DNA of 64,000 nucleotides from G963665495 sp963677785 (GCA_963677785.2 CAXXDH010000002.1:310001-374000); one strand, 5' to 3'. Positions 36,201-44,225 are shown, counted from the stretch's first letter. Notes: a model not told the origin generated them from the letters alone. Numbers and translations are program-made.

Positions 36201-36718
36201 GCGTCGACGCATTCGAGGCAGCGCAGGCAGTTGTCCAGGTCCACTACGTAGTGGTTGGGAATATGCTGGGGCACAGGCAAATGAATGGCGGCCCGTTCGG
36301 TCAAACCGGCGTTGAATTCGCTGGGCACACGTACGGGGCAGACGTCGGCGCACTTGCCGCAGCCCGTGCATTTGTGCGGATCCACAAAGGTCGAGCGCTT
36401 GCGCAGGGTAGCCTGAAACTGGCCCGGATCGCCGTCCAGGGTCACCAGTTCGGTGGCCAGAAACAGGTCGATGTTGCGGTGGAACAAGCCCTTGCGCAGA
36501 CAGAACTGGCTGGACCCGTCCCGTTCGGTCAGGGGCAGCATCTTGCACATGCCGCAATGGTCGCTGGGGAACTGATGGTCCAGCTTGGTCAGAAAACCGC
36601 CAATGTGCGGCCGTTTGTCTATCAGGGCCACCTTGTGTCCGGTTTCGGCCAGGTCCAGGGCGGCGTGGATTCCGGCGACTCCCGCGCCGACCACCAGGGC
36701 TCCGTAACTGCTTTTCAT
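33233..36718 (-). CDS. Double-length HdrA-like flavoprotein with receiver-like insert
   Basis: 1161 residues, about twice a normal short HdrA. Module 1: FAD site GAGVAG (11-16), HdrA cysteines (HCGMCKM), two ferredoxin motifs (117-128, 164-175), then an insert at about 188-308 resembling a CheY-type receiver. FAD domain part 2 follows, with CVGSRD and CSSFCC (395-413). Module 2: a thiol-rich N-domain (~601-700), a second FAD site GGGLAG (752-757), CSRVCC (~910) and C-terminal ferredoxins CSRCGRCVEVCP and CQGCGACAAICP (~1093-1135). Two FADs and at least four [4Fe-4S] clusters are predicted. It is translated from GGGAGG 12 bp after the FrhB-like gene. Confidence 0.92.
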   Translation of the reverse strand: MKSSYGALVVGAGVAGIHAALDLAETGHKVALIDKRPHIGGFLTKLDHQFPSDHCGMCKMLPLTERDGSSQFCLRKGLFHRNIDLFLATELVTLDGDPGQFQATLRKRSTFVDPHKCTGCGKCADVCPVRVPSEFNAGLTERAAIHLPVPQHIPNHYVVDLDNCLRCLECVDACPSDAIDFKLGMRKDFPVLLVDPDKEISEQLTQWLTAHEFPVLHARSAAEAVEQLEKGPVGLALVSTELMEGAVKRVIGRALELRPDLPVFLLQGDGQELSQEELNGFFELGAQRELLRKPLRKQDTAPWLEKQFMRIVTDERIECEVGAVILAAGFDSFDIANDPMGMAGLFLYGQHPGVLTSVEFERLISGTGPEGGGRGKPLLRPGDQQPVRRIAWLQCVGSRDVRRNADFCSSFCCMVSIKEALLAKKRARQAGFDGLETTIFSMDMRTFGKDFQRYRDNAEQEEGVRFVRARIHSVLPGMDADNGLQLQYADSNGVLVNEHFDMVVLAVGARPPKETEQLAQVCGIELNDYGFCATKNFGPSRTSQLGIMAAGAFAGPRDIAESLIVAGAAALEASRLINIYAPLKEQLPEPEPAYRNVTREIPKLLAAVCTSCPSLEKDVDFELLSDRLSRQKGICAVATVGQACSPQGWERIEELVREHRPNRVLVGACMPYAYVPKLRELGANIGLNPALMNVVDIFTPLFETASAPEHTPQQLAREIASLMTMSAVKLMGQDPTPLPQPQPVHREALVVGGGLAGMTAALGIADHGYGVCLVEQEEELGGLAMNLHYTLQGDDPRHYMEGLVEQVRKHPHIRVFTDARVTLSTGRAGRFMSLISTDEGTYPLEHGATVVATGGQQARVYDYGFRTHKSVLSQLELEESLGTGKLDLAGLSGLVMIQCWRSRDENRNYCSRVCCAQALKNIRVLKQRRPDLPVYVLYRDIMSYGFSEHYYTEARKLGAIFIRYDLANKPNVTFAEGKPVIRIWDELLQNTIELTPDLLVLSVGIDANDNSELSEILNVPLTQDGFFQEAESKWRPVDFLKHGVFMCGLAHAPGNMNETIASAKAAAQRALQILSKKGLGSSNTVAEVKHTLCSRCGRCVEVCPYGARRMDMVKDMVVVDELLCQGCGACAAICPNSASYLRGFTDNQVMSVIDAALEELV

Positions 36719-36730
36719 GGCGACCTCCCT

Positions 36731-37867
36731 TTAGGTGCAGGCTTCCGTCAGTTCGCCGAATTCGTCTTCCTTGAAGACCGCCAGCGGCGGCGCTTCGTTG
36801 GGATCGCGTCCGGGCACGTATTCAAAGGCCTTTTGCGTCCGGGCGGCAACCGTACGGAACAGCTCCATGACCGGTATGTCGTTGGGGCAGGCGTTGGAAC
36901 ATTGTCCGCAGCCCACACAGGCGGTGCTCATGTGCGCCAGGCGCGTGAGATGGAAAAATGTCGTATCCGTGGGCATACGCAGCATGCCGTTCTTTTCGGC
37001 CCAGCCCATGTATTGCCAGGGCTTGTGATCGAAGACGTCGGTCAGAAACACGCACTCTTTGCAGTAGCAGACCGGACAGGCCACCCGGCAGTTGTAGCAG
37101 TTCACACAGCCGGAGAGATATTCGCTCAGCTTGTCCATGCTGGCCGTGGCCGCGGCTGTTTCTTCGAACATGGCGTCGCGGAAGGCGATGCGTTTGGCCG
37201 TGATTTCTTCCAGCGTCTTGCTGCGTTGTCCGCTGTCGCCCGCGTCTTCGAGTTCCAGCTTGCGGACCGCGTTTTCTCCAGCGGCGCTCTGGGAAATAAG
37301 CGGGATGTACTGGTTCAGATTCGCGCCGAACAGCCCCAGGGCCAGGTCAGCGCCTTCCGGAGCCGCGTATTCGCAGGCCTTGCAGGCTTTGGCGATTTCC
37401 TGTCCGCCCACGATGGTTCCGCAGCCGCTGATGAATTCGTTGGTCAGCGTGCGGGCGTCGGTTCCCTGAAGGGCCAGGCGGTAGGTATGGTTATCGTACG
37501 CGCCGTGACAATCCAGGCCGATGAGCAGCAGGTTGTCCGAATTGCCCTGGTTGAGCTTGATAAGTTCCACGAATGCGCGCAGTTCGCACGGACGCAGCAC
37601 CGCGGCCACGACGCCCGAGCTTTCGCCATGGGTCAGGCGCGAGAGCAGCTTGGCTCCGTTGAGCGGAAAAGCGGGAGAAAGCGGGTTGGCCTGGGCCAGC
37701 AGGGCCGCATCCGTGATCAGAGCGGGCATGGATACGCCGCTGTCCGGCCGCTGGCGCATGGTGAAGACCGCGTCCGCCACCCCGCGTTCGAGCAGGTCCG
37801 CCAAAAAGGTCTGCAACGCGGCCACCGGATCGTTATTCGCCACGGGTATTTTCGCTATGGAAGCCAT
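36731..37867 (-). CDS. FrhB/FdhB-like iron-sulfur subunit of the Hdr complex
   Basis: 378-residue protein. The N-terminal part resembles the FrhB/FdhB (F420 hydrogenase/formate dehydrogenase beta) fold, with AAVLRPCELRAF and LLLIGLDCHG. The C-terminal part has a cysteine-rich CVNCYNCRVACP-VCYCKEC (254-272) and a [4Fe-4S] motif CVGCGQCSNACP (317-328). Family members bind flavin and pass electrons between a donor enzyme and HdrA/MvhD. The start was moved to the second ATG (37867), as GGAG directly abuts the first. No catalytic hydrogenase or formate dehydrogenase subunit is nearby, so its donor is unknown. Confidence 0.82.
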   Translation of the reverse strand: MASIAKIPVANNDPVAALQTFLADLLERGVADAVFTMRQRPDSGVSMPALITDAALLAQANPLSPAFPLNGAKLLSRLTHGESSGVVAAVLRPCELRAFVELIKLNQGNSDNLLLIGLDCHGAYDNHTYRLALQGTDARTLTNEFISGCGTIVGGQEIAKACKACEYAAPEGADLALGLFGANLNQYIPLISQSAAGENAVRKLELEDAGDSGQRSKTLEEITAKRIAFRDAMFEETAAATASMDKLSEYLSGCVNCYNCRVACPVCYCKECVFLTDVFDHKPWQYMGWAEKNGMLRMPTDTTFFHLTRLAHMSTACVGCGQCSNACPNDIPVMELFRTVAARTQKAFEYVPGRDPNEAPPLAVFKEDEFGELTEACT

Positions 37868-37892
37868 TGTCATCTCCTTTGGTTGACACCTT

Positions 37893-37950
37893 GGGGGGAA
37901 CCCTTTCCTGGAAGAACGGTTCTCCCCCCTGGCGGGTTACCTCCCCGCCG
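37893..37950. repeat. GC-rich hairpin repeat between mvhD and FrhB-like gene
   Basis: GGGGGG-AACC (37893-37902) pairs with GGTT and CCCCCC (37918-37929), with a two-base CT bulge. The adjoining CCCCCCTGGCGGG matches the same string at 30693 onward. It is therefore a third member of the repeat family in this operon. Confidence 0.7.
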
Positions 37951-37958
37951 TTGTATAC

Positions 37959-38381
37959 TCACACTGCTACAGTGGCCTTGGCGTCGCAGGGGCCGAGTTC
38001 GCGGATTTCCTCAACCAGGTGGTTGACGGTTTCGGCGAATTCGTTGCCTTCGCTGGCGCCGATCCAGGTCAGTTTGAGCCGGCGCGGGTCAATGCCGAAG
38101 CTGGCGATGATTTCCTTGAGCAGTTTGACCCGGCGGCGGGCCTTGTAGTTGCCGTTGGTGTAATGGCAGTCCCCTGGATGGCATCCGCTGATGAGTACGG
38201 CATCCGCGCCGGAGATCAGGGCCTTGATGACGTATTTGGGATCCACCATCCCGGTGCACATCATCCGGACCAGCCGGACATTGGGCGACTGGATCATCCG
38301 GGCCGTACCGGCGAGGTCCGCGGCGGTGTAGGTGCACCAGTTGCAGACAAAGGCGATGATGGTTGGTTCGAACGTGGACAT
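37959..38381 (-). CDS. mvhD: MvhD-like [2Fe-2S] electron-transfer subunit
   Basis: 140-residue MvhD/FlpD-family protein. The five expected cysteines are present: CNWC (13, 16), Cys42 in MMCTG, and CHPGDC (67, 72). In methanogens MvhD links hydrogenase to HdrA; here it sits between hdrA and the FrhB-like gene and should do the same with the FrhB-like protein. Cys13 and Cys16 are both ordinary Cys codons; no selenocysteine TGA occurs, unlike some homologues. It has a good GGAGG ribosome site. Confidence 0.93.
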   Translation of the reverse strand: MSTFEPTIIAFVCNWCTYTAADLAGTARMIQSPNVRLVRMMCTGMVDPKYVIKALISGADAVLISGCHPGDCHYTNGNYKARRRVKLLKEIIASFGIDPRRLKLTWIGASEGNEFAETVNHLVEEIRELGPCDAKATVAV

Positions 38382-38397
38382 GGTATTCCTCCTGCGT

Positions 38398-40446
38398 TCA
38401 GGCCGTCACCGGTTCGGTTTCGGGCACGGGTTCGCTGCTTGTTTTTGCCTCGGGCTCGGTTGCGGCCGGTGGTCCGGCCAGGGAGTCGAGGACGCCTTCC
38501 AGTTCGGCGAAGATCTGTTTTTCGCTGAAGTGGCGGATCTGCGCGGCGCCGCTGGGGCAGTGTCCGGCGCAGCTGCCGCAGCCCTTGCACATGGCCGCGT
38601 TGACCACGGACACCTGGCGGCGTTCGTCGAATTCAATGGCAGAGTAGGCGCAGAGGCCGATGCAGGTCTTGCAGCCCACGCAGATTTCCGGATCGATGTA
38701 GGAAATGGTCGGCGAGATGGAGACCTCGCCCCGGGTGATCAACGCCAGGGCCTGGGCCGCGGCGCCGGACGCGTGCGATACGGCGTCCGGGATGTCCTTG
38801 GGGCCCTGGCAGGCGCCGGCCAGGAAAATGCCGTCCGTGGCGGTGGAGACGGGCCCGAGTTTGGGATGCTCTTCCAGGAAAAAACCGTCCAGTCCCTGGC
38901 TGATGCCGAAGGTCCGGGCTGTCTGGACCACGTCCGCCCGGGGTTCCATGGCCGTACAGAGGATGACCATGTCCACGGGGACGCGCAGCACCCGCCCGAG
39001 CAGGGTGTCTTCGCCGACCACCACGAGCTTGCCCGCTTCTTCGGGCGTCTGGGCCTGGTCCGTGATTTCCGCGGGCCGTCCGCGGATAAAGGTGACGCCT
39101 TCTTCCTGCACGCGGCGGAAGAATTCTTCGTAGCCCTTTCCGAAGCAGCGCATGTCGATGTAAAAATTGTAGATTTTGCAGTGGTGCCCGACCTTGTCCT
39201 TGAGCAGGTGATCGTACTTGAGGGCGTACATGCAGCAGACGCGCGAACAGTAGGGGTGATATTTGGAGTCGCGGCTGCCCACGCAGTGCAGAATGGCCAC
39301 GCTTTCGGGGGGCTGGCCGTTTTTCAGCAGGATTTTGCCGCCGGTGGGGCCCACGGCGTTGTTCAGCCGTTCGAACTGCAAACCCGTGTAGACGTTCTCG
39401 TAGCGACCGTAGCCGTATTGGGTCATGGGCGTGGGATCGAAAATATCAAAGCCCGTGGCCATGATTACGGCGCCCACGTCCAGGTTTACCGTCTGCTCGG
39501 TCTGGGAAAAGTCAATGGCCTTGGAAGGACAGAGTTTTTCGCAGACTCCGCACTTTTTGCCGTTGAGCGTACGGCAGTGCGCGCTGTCGATAACCGGCTT
39601 GTTGGGCACGCTCTGGGGCGAGTTGCGGTAGATGGCGCGGTGCGTGCCCAGGCCTTCGTCGAATTCGCTGAGCACCTTGGTGGGGCACTTTTCCGTACAC
39701 AGGCCGCAGCCGGTGCAGCGGTTCATGTCCACGTAGCGCGGCTTCATGGTCACGGTTGCCTGGTAGTTGCCCACAAAGCCCGTGAGTTCGCTGACTTCGC
39801 TGTAGGTCATCAGGTTGATGTTCGGATCCTGGGACACGGCCACCATTTTGGGCGTGGAAATACAGGCCGCGCAGTCCAGGGTGGGGAAGGTTTTGTCGAA
39901 CTGGGCCATATGGCCGCCGATGGAAGGCGCTCGCTCGACCAGATGGACGCGGTGGCCGGATTTGGCGATGTCCAGGGCGGCCTGGATTCCGGAGATGCCC
40001 GCCCCCACCACCAGCACGTCGGGGTGGACCTGTTCGACACGGGAAAAAAGTTCTTCATGATAATTGACGCGGCTGACCGCCGCTGCCACCAGGTGCTTGG
40101 CCTTGCGCGTGGCCTCTTCGGAGTCGGCGACTATCCAGGAGCAGTGTTCGCGGATGCAGGTCATCTGAAACAGGAACGGATTGAGTCCGGCACGCAAGCA
40201 GGCGTTTTGAAAGGTTTTCTCATGCAACCGCGGAGAGCATGAAGCCACCACGACGCGGTTGAGGCCGTATTCGCGGATGTCTTTGATGATCATGTCCTGA
40301 CCAGGGTCGGAACACATGAATTTGTAATCCCTGGCCACAGCCACGTTGTGCAGTCCGGCAGCGAATTCGGCCACACTGGGTGAATTGACTCTGGGGTGGA
40401 TGTTGGTGCCGCAATGGCAGACATAGACGCCGATTCTGTTAGCCAT
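38398..40446 (-). CDS. hdrA: HdrA-like flavin/iron-sulfur subunit
   Basis: 682-residue HdrA with the standard layout. It has an N-terminal thiol domain (VYVCHCGTNI; 10-13), FAD site GAGISG (148-153), HdrA cysteines (DCAACIS), ferredoxin CTGCGLCTEKCP (244-255), a second cysteine set (CGVCEKLCP) and HCVGSRD with CSRVCC (388-405). C-terminal ferredoxins are CVGCKTCIGLCA and CKGCGSCAGHCP. HdrA's FAD is the bifurcating site in methanogens. The ATG at 40446 begins the typical NRIGVYVC start. It is first gene of the eight-gene operon, so its upstream region (40447-40797) controls all of it. Confidence 0.95.
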   Translation of the reverse strand: MANRIGVYVCHCGTNIHPRVNSPSVAEFAAGLHNVAVARDYKFMCSDPGQDMIIKDIREYGLNRVVVASCSPRLHEKTFQNACLRAGLNPFLFQMTCIREHCSWIVADSEEATRKAKHLVAAAVSRVNYHEELFSRVEQVHPDVLVVGAGISGIQAALDIAKSGHRVHLVERAPSIGGHMAQFDKTFPTLDCAACISTPKMVAVSQDPNINLMTYSEVSELTGFVGNYQATVTMKPRYVDMNRCTGCGLCTEKCPTKVLSEFDEGLGTHRAIYRNSPQSVPNKPVIDSAHCRTLNGKKCGVCEKLCPSKAIDFSQTEQTVNLDVGAVIMATGFDIFDPTPMTQYGYGRYENVYTGLQFERLNNAVGPTGGKILLKNGQPPESVAILHCVGSRDSKYHPYCSRVCCMYALKYDHLLKDKVGHHCKIYNFYIDMRCFGKGYEEFFRRVQEEGVTFIRGRPAEITDQAQTPEEAGKLVVVGEDTLLGRVLRVPVDMVILCTAMEPRADVVQTARTFGISQGLDGFFLEEHPKLGPVSTATDGIFLAGACQGPKDIPDAVSHASGAAAQALALITRGEVSISPTISYIDPEICVGCKTCIGLCAYSAIEFDERRQVSVVNAAMCKGCGSCAGHCPSGAAQIRHFSEKQIFAELEGVLDSLAGPPAATEPEAKTSSEPVPETEPVTA

Positions 40447-40493
40447 GGTCCTGACTCCCTGCGCTTGTGCCTGGTTCATGGGCTGTTTTCGGT

Positions 40494-40555
40494 TGCACTA
40501 TAGAATTCAATGATTGTGCCTGATTAGTAAATATCAATGAAATCAATGCACTATA
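40494..40555. promoter_or_regulatory. Paired TGCACTATA repeats in the hdrA/kinase divergent region
   Basis: TGCACTATA occurs at 40494-40502 and again in the same orientation at 40547-40555, 53 bp apart (about five helical turns). The pair flanks the candidate sigma-54 promoter. It could be a binding site for the divergently encoded activator. The 351-bp region (40447-40797) has no gene. Confidence 0.45.
40507..40521 (-). promoter_or_regulatory. Candidate sigma-54 promoter of the Hdr operon
   Basis: Minus strand AGGCAC-AATCA-TTGA. The -24 GG and CAC agree with the consensus TGGCAC-N5-TTGC, while the -12 element has TTGA where TTGC is expected. Transcription would start near 40496, leaving a ~50-nt leader. 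A sigma-54 activator encoded divergently supports it; the missing -12 C argues against it. Confidence 0.4.
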
Positions 40556-40797
40556 AAGTGAGGAACTCCTTTGAAGCAGGGAAAAGCGCTCAAATGTGTA
40601 TTGGAAAACAAGATTTGTCTTGTCGGGAAAGACATGAGGACAATGGGTATCTTTTGTAGCAATACGCGATGATTATGGTATATTATTAATTATGCTTTAA
40701 CGGTGGGTTGTAGAAAAAAAGCCATGTCTTTTGAAAAAAGACAATTATTAAGATAGTGTCGAACTTCGCTTGCATTTGCTTTTCCTATGGGGCTACA

Positions 40798-42747
40798 ATG
40801 GGCATACCCAAATATTTCGATAACGCATTGGAGAACTCTGTGGATTCCCTGCATGAGGCCCTGTTGCGCACCTGTTTCAGCCAGAAGCTCGTCTTGGATG
40901 CTGCCGGACGGGTGATCGCCGTCAATGATCTGATGTGCGAACGCCTCGGCATTTCGCGCGAGCAGTTGCTGGGCAACATGCTGTTCGAATGTTTTCCGCA
41001 GCCTGTGGCGCAGCGGCGTCAGAAATACCTGGATCAGGCCGTTGAAACGCGACAGCCCTGTTCGTTTCGGGATATTTCCGAAAGCGGTATCGAATTCGAA
41101 GCCGTGCTTACGCCTGTCATGGATCCGGACGACCAGGTTTATGCGGTGGTGGTTGTGCTGCAGGATGCCTCGGAACGCAAGAAAAGCGAGGACGCGCGTT
41201 ACCGGCTGGCAACGGCCATTGAGCAGGCTTTGGAAGCCATTATCCTGCTGGATACTGAAATGCGGATCACGTACGTGAACCAGGCATTCGAATTCATGAC
41301 CGGGTATGCGCAGCAGGAAGCCAAGGGCCGCAAACTGGAAATTCTGTTTCAGGGGCAGGAACAGCAATGCCTGTTGAAAAGCCTGACGAATAGTCTTGAA
41401 CAACTGGACACCTGGGCCGGGCGTACGACCAATACGCGCAAGAACGGCGAACTGTTCCAGGCGGAGCTGACCATTTCGCGTATACGGGGCAAGCGGTTTC
41501 TGTTCATGGGCTATGTGAGCATCTGGCGCGATGTGACGGATATGGTCGGGTTGGAACGCCAGCTGCGCCAGGCGCAGAAAATGGAGGCCATCGCGACCCT
41601 GGCCAGCGGCATTGCCCACGATTTTAACAATATTCTGGGACCGATCATTCTACATGCCGAGGTCAGCCTGACCAAAGTTGATGAAGGCAGCGACCTGCAG
41701 GAGTCGCTGGAGGAAATTCTCAATTCCGCCAACCGCGCCCGGAGCCTGGTGACACAGATTCTTGGGCTCAGCCGCGGGCGCGAACGGGATAAACCCGTAC
41801 CTTTTCGTCTGGGCACCATTGCCAAGGAATGCCTCAAGATCCTGCGTCCCACTTTGAGTTCTTCCATAACCATTTCCTACAGCAATCAGAGTTCGGAAGA
41901 CGTGGTGGTGGCCGATCCCACACAGGTGCACCAGGTGCTGCTTAATTTATGCACCAACGCGGCCCACGCCATAGGCAACCGACCGGGCAATTTGGAAATT
42001 TCTCTGCATGACGCCAGGGTGGACGCACAATCCAAAACCGATTTTCCTTATCTCGGCCTCGGCGAATACGTACGTATGAGCGTACGCGATGACGGGGTGG
42101 GGATCGCGCAGGAAAATCTGGAACGAATTTTCGAACCTTTTTATACGACCAAGCAGGAAAACATGGGCACCGGTCTGGGGTTGGCCGTAGTGCGGAATAT
42201 CGTATCCTCGCTGGGGGGCGGCATCCATGTGGAAACCGAGCCGGGCAAGGGATCCGAATTTCAGATTTTTATCCCCAAGTGTGTGGACTGCCAGGTAAAT
42301 CAATTCGAGAATCAACGCTCTAAGGCCAAGGAGGGGCAGCAGGCGCATATTCTGTTGGTGGATGACGATGAAGTCACCGTACGCTGCGTACGCGATCATT
42401 TGTTTCAGTTGGGGTACGACGTCACTTTGTGCCGCAACGGCTACGAAGCGCTGGCCCTGTTCCGGCACGATCCCGAACCCTATGATCTGGTGATGATCGA
42501 CGTGGCCACTCCCGAGCTGAACGGACTGGAACTTGCCAAGGAGCTGAAACTCAGCCGCTATGACCTCCCTGTGATTTTGCTGACTTCGTACACGGAGGTC
42601 TTTTCGCCGGACAAGGCCAGGGCATTGGGTATCCGGGCCTTTTTGCGCAAGCCTTGTCAATACGACGAATTGTCCTCGACCATAGCCAAAGTATTGCCGC
42701 AGGAAATAACCGGTACGACGGAAAGCAACTCATGGCCCATATCCTGA
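40798..42747 (+). CDS. Hybrid sensor histidine kinase, PAS-PAS-HK-REC
   Basis: 649-residue soluble kinase with no membrane segment. It has PAS domains at ~20-125 and ~135-255, then an NtrB-like HisKA with phosphoacceptor His274 (ASGIAHDFNNIL) and HATPase with N-box and G-boxes (DDGVGIAQ; GTGLGL). A C-terminal receiver follows, with DDD and phosphoacceptor Asp568 (MIDVATPELNG). The cytoplasmic PAS input suggests an internal redox or metabolite signal. The ATG at 40798 is preferred to an upstream GTG. Its end overlaps the next gene, a sigma-54 response regulator, by 16 bp: a cognate pair, divergent from the Hdr operon. Confidence 0.92.
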   Translation: MGIPKYFDNALENSVDSLHEALLRTCFSQKLVLDAAGRVIAVNDLMCERLGISREQLLGNMLFECFPQPVAQRRQKYLDQAVETRQPCSFRDISESGIEFEAVLTPVMDPDDQVYAVVVVLQDASERKKSEDARYRLATAIEQALEAIILLDTEMRITYVNQAFEFMTGYAQQEAKGRKLEILFQGQEQQCLLKSLTNSLEQLDTWAGRTTNTRKNGELFQAELTISRIRGKRFLFMGYVSIWRDVTDMVGLERQLRQAQKMEAIATLASGIAHDFNNILGPIILHAEVSLTKVDEGSDLQESLEEILNSANRARSLVTQILGLSRGRERDKPVPFRLGTIAKECLKILRPTLSSSITISYSNQSSEDVVVADPTQVHQVLLNLCTNAAHAIGNRPGNLEISLHDARVDAQSKTDFPYLGLGEYVRMSVRDDGVGIAQENLERIFEPFYTTKQENMGTGLGLAVVRNIVSSLGGGIHVETEPGKGSEFQIFIPKCVDCQVNQFENQRSKAKEGQQAHILLVDDDEVTVRCVRDHLFQLGYDVTLCRNGYEALALFRHDPEPYDLVMIDVATPELNGLELAKELKLSRYDLPVILLTSYTEVFSPDKARALGIRAFLRKPCQYDELSSTIAKVLPQEITGTTESNSWPIS

Positions 42748-44153
42748 TCATTGACGACGACGTGCAGCTTTGCAAAGCCCTGGCAATGGTGATTTCCTCC
42801 ATGGGGCACAAGGTACAGAGCGCCAATTTTCTGGTGCAGGGGCTGGACCTGGCCCGGCAGGGGGTTTTCGATGTCGTGATTCTGGACATCGGCCTGCCCG
42901 ACGGCAACGGCCTGGAAGCCTTGCCCCGTATCCGCGGCAGCAAAAACAAACCCGAAGTGATCATTCTCTCCGCGTCGAGCGACCCCGACGGCGCGGAACT
43001 GGCCATACGCAGCGGGGCCTGGGGCTATATTCCCAAGCCGCCGACCCTGAACAACATCAAGCTGCCCGTGACCCGGGCCATTGAATACCACCGCCAGAAA
43101 CTGAGCCGCAGCGCCGCGCAAAATCTGAAGCGCGACAGGCTGATCGGCGAGAGCGAGGCCATGCACAGCTGTCTGGAGCTTGTGGCCCAGGCTGCCGAAA
43201 CCGACGCCAACGCGTTGATCTATGGCGAAACAGGCACAGGCAAGGAGGTGGTGGCCCGGACCATTCATGAAAACAGCAGCCGGGCCGGGAATCCGTTTCT
43301 GGTGGTGGACTGCGCTGCTTTGCCGGAAAATTTAGTGGAAAGCATGCTTTTCGGCCACGAAAAGGGCGCTTATACCGGAGCGGAAAAGCGGGCGGACGGG
43401 CTCGTACGCCAGGCGCACAAAGGGACGCTGTTCCTGGATGAGGTGGGTGAACTGCCCTTGGGCGTGCAGAAAAGTTTTTTGCGCGTGCTGCAGGAACACC
43501 GCTTCCGGCCTGTCGGGGGGGACAGAGAAGAGGAAAGCGATTTCCGGCTGCTCGCGGCCACGAACCGCGACCTGGACAAGATGGTGGAAACCTGGGATTT
43601 CCGCCAGGATTTGTTGTTTCGCATCCGGACCATCGCCATAGAAATCCCGCCGCTCCGAGACAGGCACGGGGATGTACGGCTCCTGGTACGGTATTTTCTG
43701 CGTCAGGCCGCGGACCGGTCCGGCAGCCGGGTCAGGGAATGTTCGCCGGATACGTTCGATGCTTTCGAACAGTATGCCTGGCCGGGCAATGTCCGGGAAT
43801 TGTCCAATGCGCTGGAGAGCGCCCTGGCAGCCGCAGGAGAGGAAGACGTTTTGCTGCCAAGGCATCTGCCTCTGGAAATGCGCGTTCAGTTCGCCAGGCA
43901 GACTCTGGCCGCGGGGGCCAGGGGAACAGGCGACAACCCGTTGCTATCCGGTCCGGATCCGGAGAATTTTCCGAGTCTGAAAGTTTTTCGCGAGCGGGTG
44001 ATGGGCGAGCTGGAACGCCAGTATCTGCGCGATCTGCTGGTGACCGCGCACAACGACGTACCCACGGCTTGCCGGTTGTCTGAGCTTTCCCGCGCCAGGT
44101 TGTACGCATTGCTGAAAAAGCACAGTCTTTCGCGTAAAGAACTGGGGGAGTGA
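42732..44153 (+). CDS. NtrC-family sigma-54 response regulator
   Basis: 473 residues: a receiver with Asp52 (ILDIGLPDGNG), an AAA+ domain with Walker A GETGTGKE (165-172), sigma-54-contact loop GAYTGA (212-217, a Tyr variant of GAFTGA) and Walker B FLDEVGE, then a Fis-type helix-turn-helix tail (VPTACRLSELSRARLYALLK). The ATG at 42732 lies within the kinase 3' end, so the two are coupled. It is expected to activate a sigma-54 promoter nearby; the Hdr operon, sharing the intergenic region with its kinase, is the obvious candidate. Confidence 0.93.
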   Translation: MAHILIIDDDVQLCKALAMVISSMGHKVQSANFLVQGLDLARQGVFDVVILDIGLPDGNGLEALPRIRGSKNKPEVIILSASSDPDGAELAIRSGAWGYIPKPPTLNNIKLPVTRAIEYHRQKLSRSAAQNLKRDRLIGESEAMHSCLELVAQAAETDANALIYGETGTGKEVVARTIHENSSRAGNPFLVVDCAALPENLVESMLFGHEKGAYTGAEKRADGLVRQAHKGTLFLDEVGELPLGVQKSFLRVLQEHRFRPVGGDREEESDFRLLAATNRDLDKMVETWDFRQDLLFRIRTIAIEIPPLRDRHGDVRLLVRYFLRQAADRSGSRVRECSPDTFDAFEQYAWPGNVRELSNALESALAAAGEEDVLLPRHLPLEMRVQFARQTLAAGARGTGDNPLLSGPDPENFPSLKVFRERVMGELERQYLRDLLVTAHNDVPTACRLSELSRARLYALLKKHSLSRKELGE

Positions 44154-44179
44154 GCGAAGGTCCGATTGGACTGGAGCGG

Positions 44180-44225
44180 TCCGGTTTGCATTACGGAGCA
44201 TCAGAGCCCGCGGACACAAACCGGA
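44180..44225. terminator. Possible terminator hairpin between converging genes
   Basis: TCCGGTTTG (44180-44188) and CAAACCGGA (44217-44225) form a perfect 9-bp stem around a 28-base loop. It lies between the response regulator end (44153) and the pilin-operon end (44275). There is no T-run on either side, so it is a weak terminator candidate. Confidence 0.45.

Noticed and set aside
35537..38026. Very long plus-strand open frame (829 codons) opposite the Hdr genes, with others at 38332-40242, 34418-35527, 32612-34039 and 29535-30632
   Set aside because: They are antisense to genes with full sets of flavin and cysteine motifs, have low-complexity His/Gly/Val-rich composition, and lack ribosome sites. 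GC-biased third positions explain them.
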